A program made the translations under genes and the position numbers. Positions 24,811 through 25,259 of a stretch of DNA of 25,259 nucleotides are shown here, piece after piece (the first letter of the stretch is position 1; each line of letters opens with the position of its first letter). This DNA is from Paulinella micropora. Lineage: Eukaryota; Cercozoa; Imbricatea; Euglyphida. The stretch is taken from positions 567,120-592,378 of the forward strand of contig BJOX01000347.1 of NCBI GenBank assembly GCA_009731375.1. Reading direction: 5' to 3'. A model generated the notes under the pieces. It made no database searches. It was not told the DNA's origin and saw only the letters and a list, made by a program, of their open reading frames with translations.

Positions 24811-25259
24811 ATGCCCACACAACACGGAGGCGAACTAGATTTCAGCAGGACTGACTACATCAGTGCTTCTTATCGCTTGAATAAGCTTACCCCTCGTGAG
24901 GGTTCTGTTAATATCACTGTTTCTACCGCGGGAGGACAGGAAAGCAACTTTGACCTTATTAGCCGTCCGTTTAACTTGGCTCGCTCTGTTTTGAGTTTTA
25001 ATTATGCCCCAGATGCGAAGGCGGCGAACTACAATAAATGCTTTATGGACTGCCTAGCCCCCATTAGGCAGATACAATTGATTACGAGAGGTGGTGTTTA
25101 TCTGTGCGACATTAACGAAGTCGGAAATATCACTAAGATGATTTGGAAACCCGAAACCTCCATTGATGATTTACTAGCTTTGGAAAACCACGACAACAAA
25201 TCTGGTGCTGGTTGTATGCTTCAAAAGAACAATACAACAAACGGGGCGAGTTTTAGTAA
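24811..25259 (+). CDS. MCP: Major capsid protein, N-terminal part (runs off the window)
   Basis: Open from the ATG at 24811 to the end of the window (149 codons, no stop), so only the N-terminal part is present. It lies directly after the penton gene, the normal MCP position in Polinton-like viruses and virophages. The early segment (GGELDFSRTDYISASYRL) and the strand-like NLARSVLSFNYAP and CLAPIRQIQLITRGG fit the first jelly-roll of a double-jelly-roll capsid protein, which forms the hexon-like trimers. The N-terminus MPTQHGGELD has a Gly-Gly motif at residues 6-7. The family call is from context and pattern and needs the full length. Confidence 0.75.
   Translation, partial: MPTQHGGELDFSRTDYISASYRLNKLTPREGSVNITVSTAGGQESNFDLISRPFNLARSVLSFNYAPDAKAANYNKCFMDCLAPIRQIQLITRGGVYLCDINEVGNITKMIWKPETSIDDLLALENHDNKSGAGCMLQKNNTTNGASFS

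Overview
The window looks like eukaryotic chromosomal DNA (one scaffold, with a run of exactly ten N at 10230-10239) carrying sequence of a Polinton-like virus or virophage-type element. The evidence is a retroviral-type (rve) integrase, an FtsK/HerA-type packaging ATPase, an adenain-like cysteine protease, a probable penton (minor capsid) protein and the start of a probable double-jelly-roll major capsid gene. The last five morphogenesis genes run co-directionally at the right end. Viral genes are AT-rich, use the standard code and are tightly packed. I cannot name the host; a protist or alga is the natural guess for this virus type.

Left part (1-10229). Positions 1 to about 790 hold three tandem copies of a 286-bp unit full of palindromes. 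From 862 to 9327 lies a decayed viral segment, mostly on the minus strand: a truncated small membrane-protein gene, a broken fibre gene with an S74-type chaperone tail, a plus-strand unknown gene, two small genes (one frameshifted), a badly broken primase-helicase (AEP primase plus superfamily 3 helicase), a zinc-binding protein and a small charged protein. A frameshifted charged ORF (9806-10194, plus) precedes the gap.

Middle (10240-11784). No supported gene. It holds a long foldback palindrome (10291-10681), an (AT)n run, a (TTGA)n run and a GC-rich island that looks host-like. This stretch probably separates two viral copies, or is an assembly join.

Right part (11785-25259). A largely intact element: integrase (minus), two tandem-duplicated DNA methyltransferases, a charged protein (minus), an intact 1279-residue fibre, an overlapping small membrane protein, a GIY-YIG endonuclease (minus), a small secreted Cys-rich protein (minus), a beta-rich unknown, ATPase, basic core-like protein, protease, penton and the 5' part of the MCP, which runs off the window.

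How the parts relate. The fibre plus small-membrane-protein cassette occurs twice in opposite orientation, intact on the right and broken on the left, with unrelated fibre N-termini. The protease, ATPase, penton and MCP form the virion assembly block, and several of their N-termini carry Gly-Gly motifs that could be maturation sites. Many other genes have a TATATA-type box only 1-8 nt before the ATG, whereas penton and MCP have stem-loops there instead, which may reflect two expression classes.
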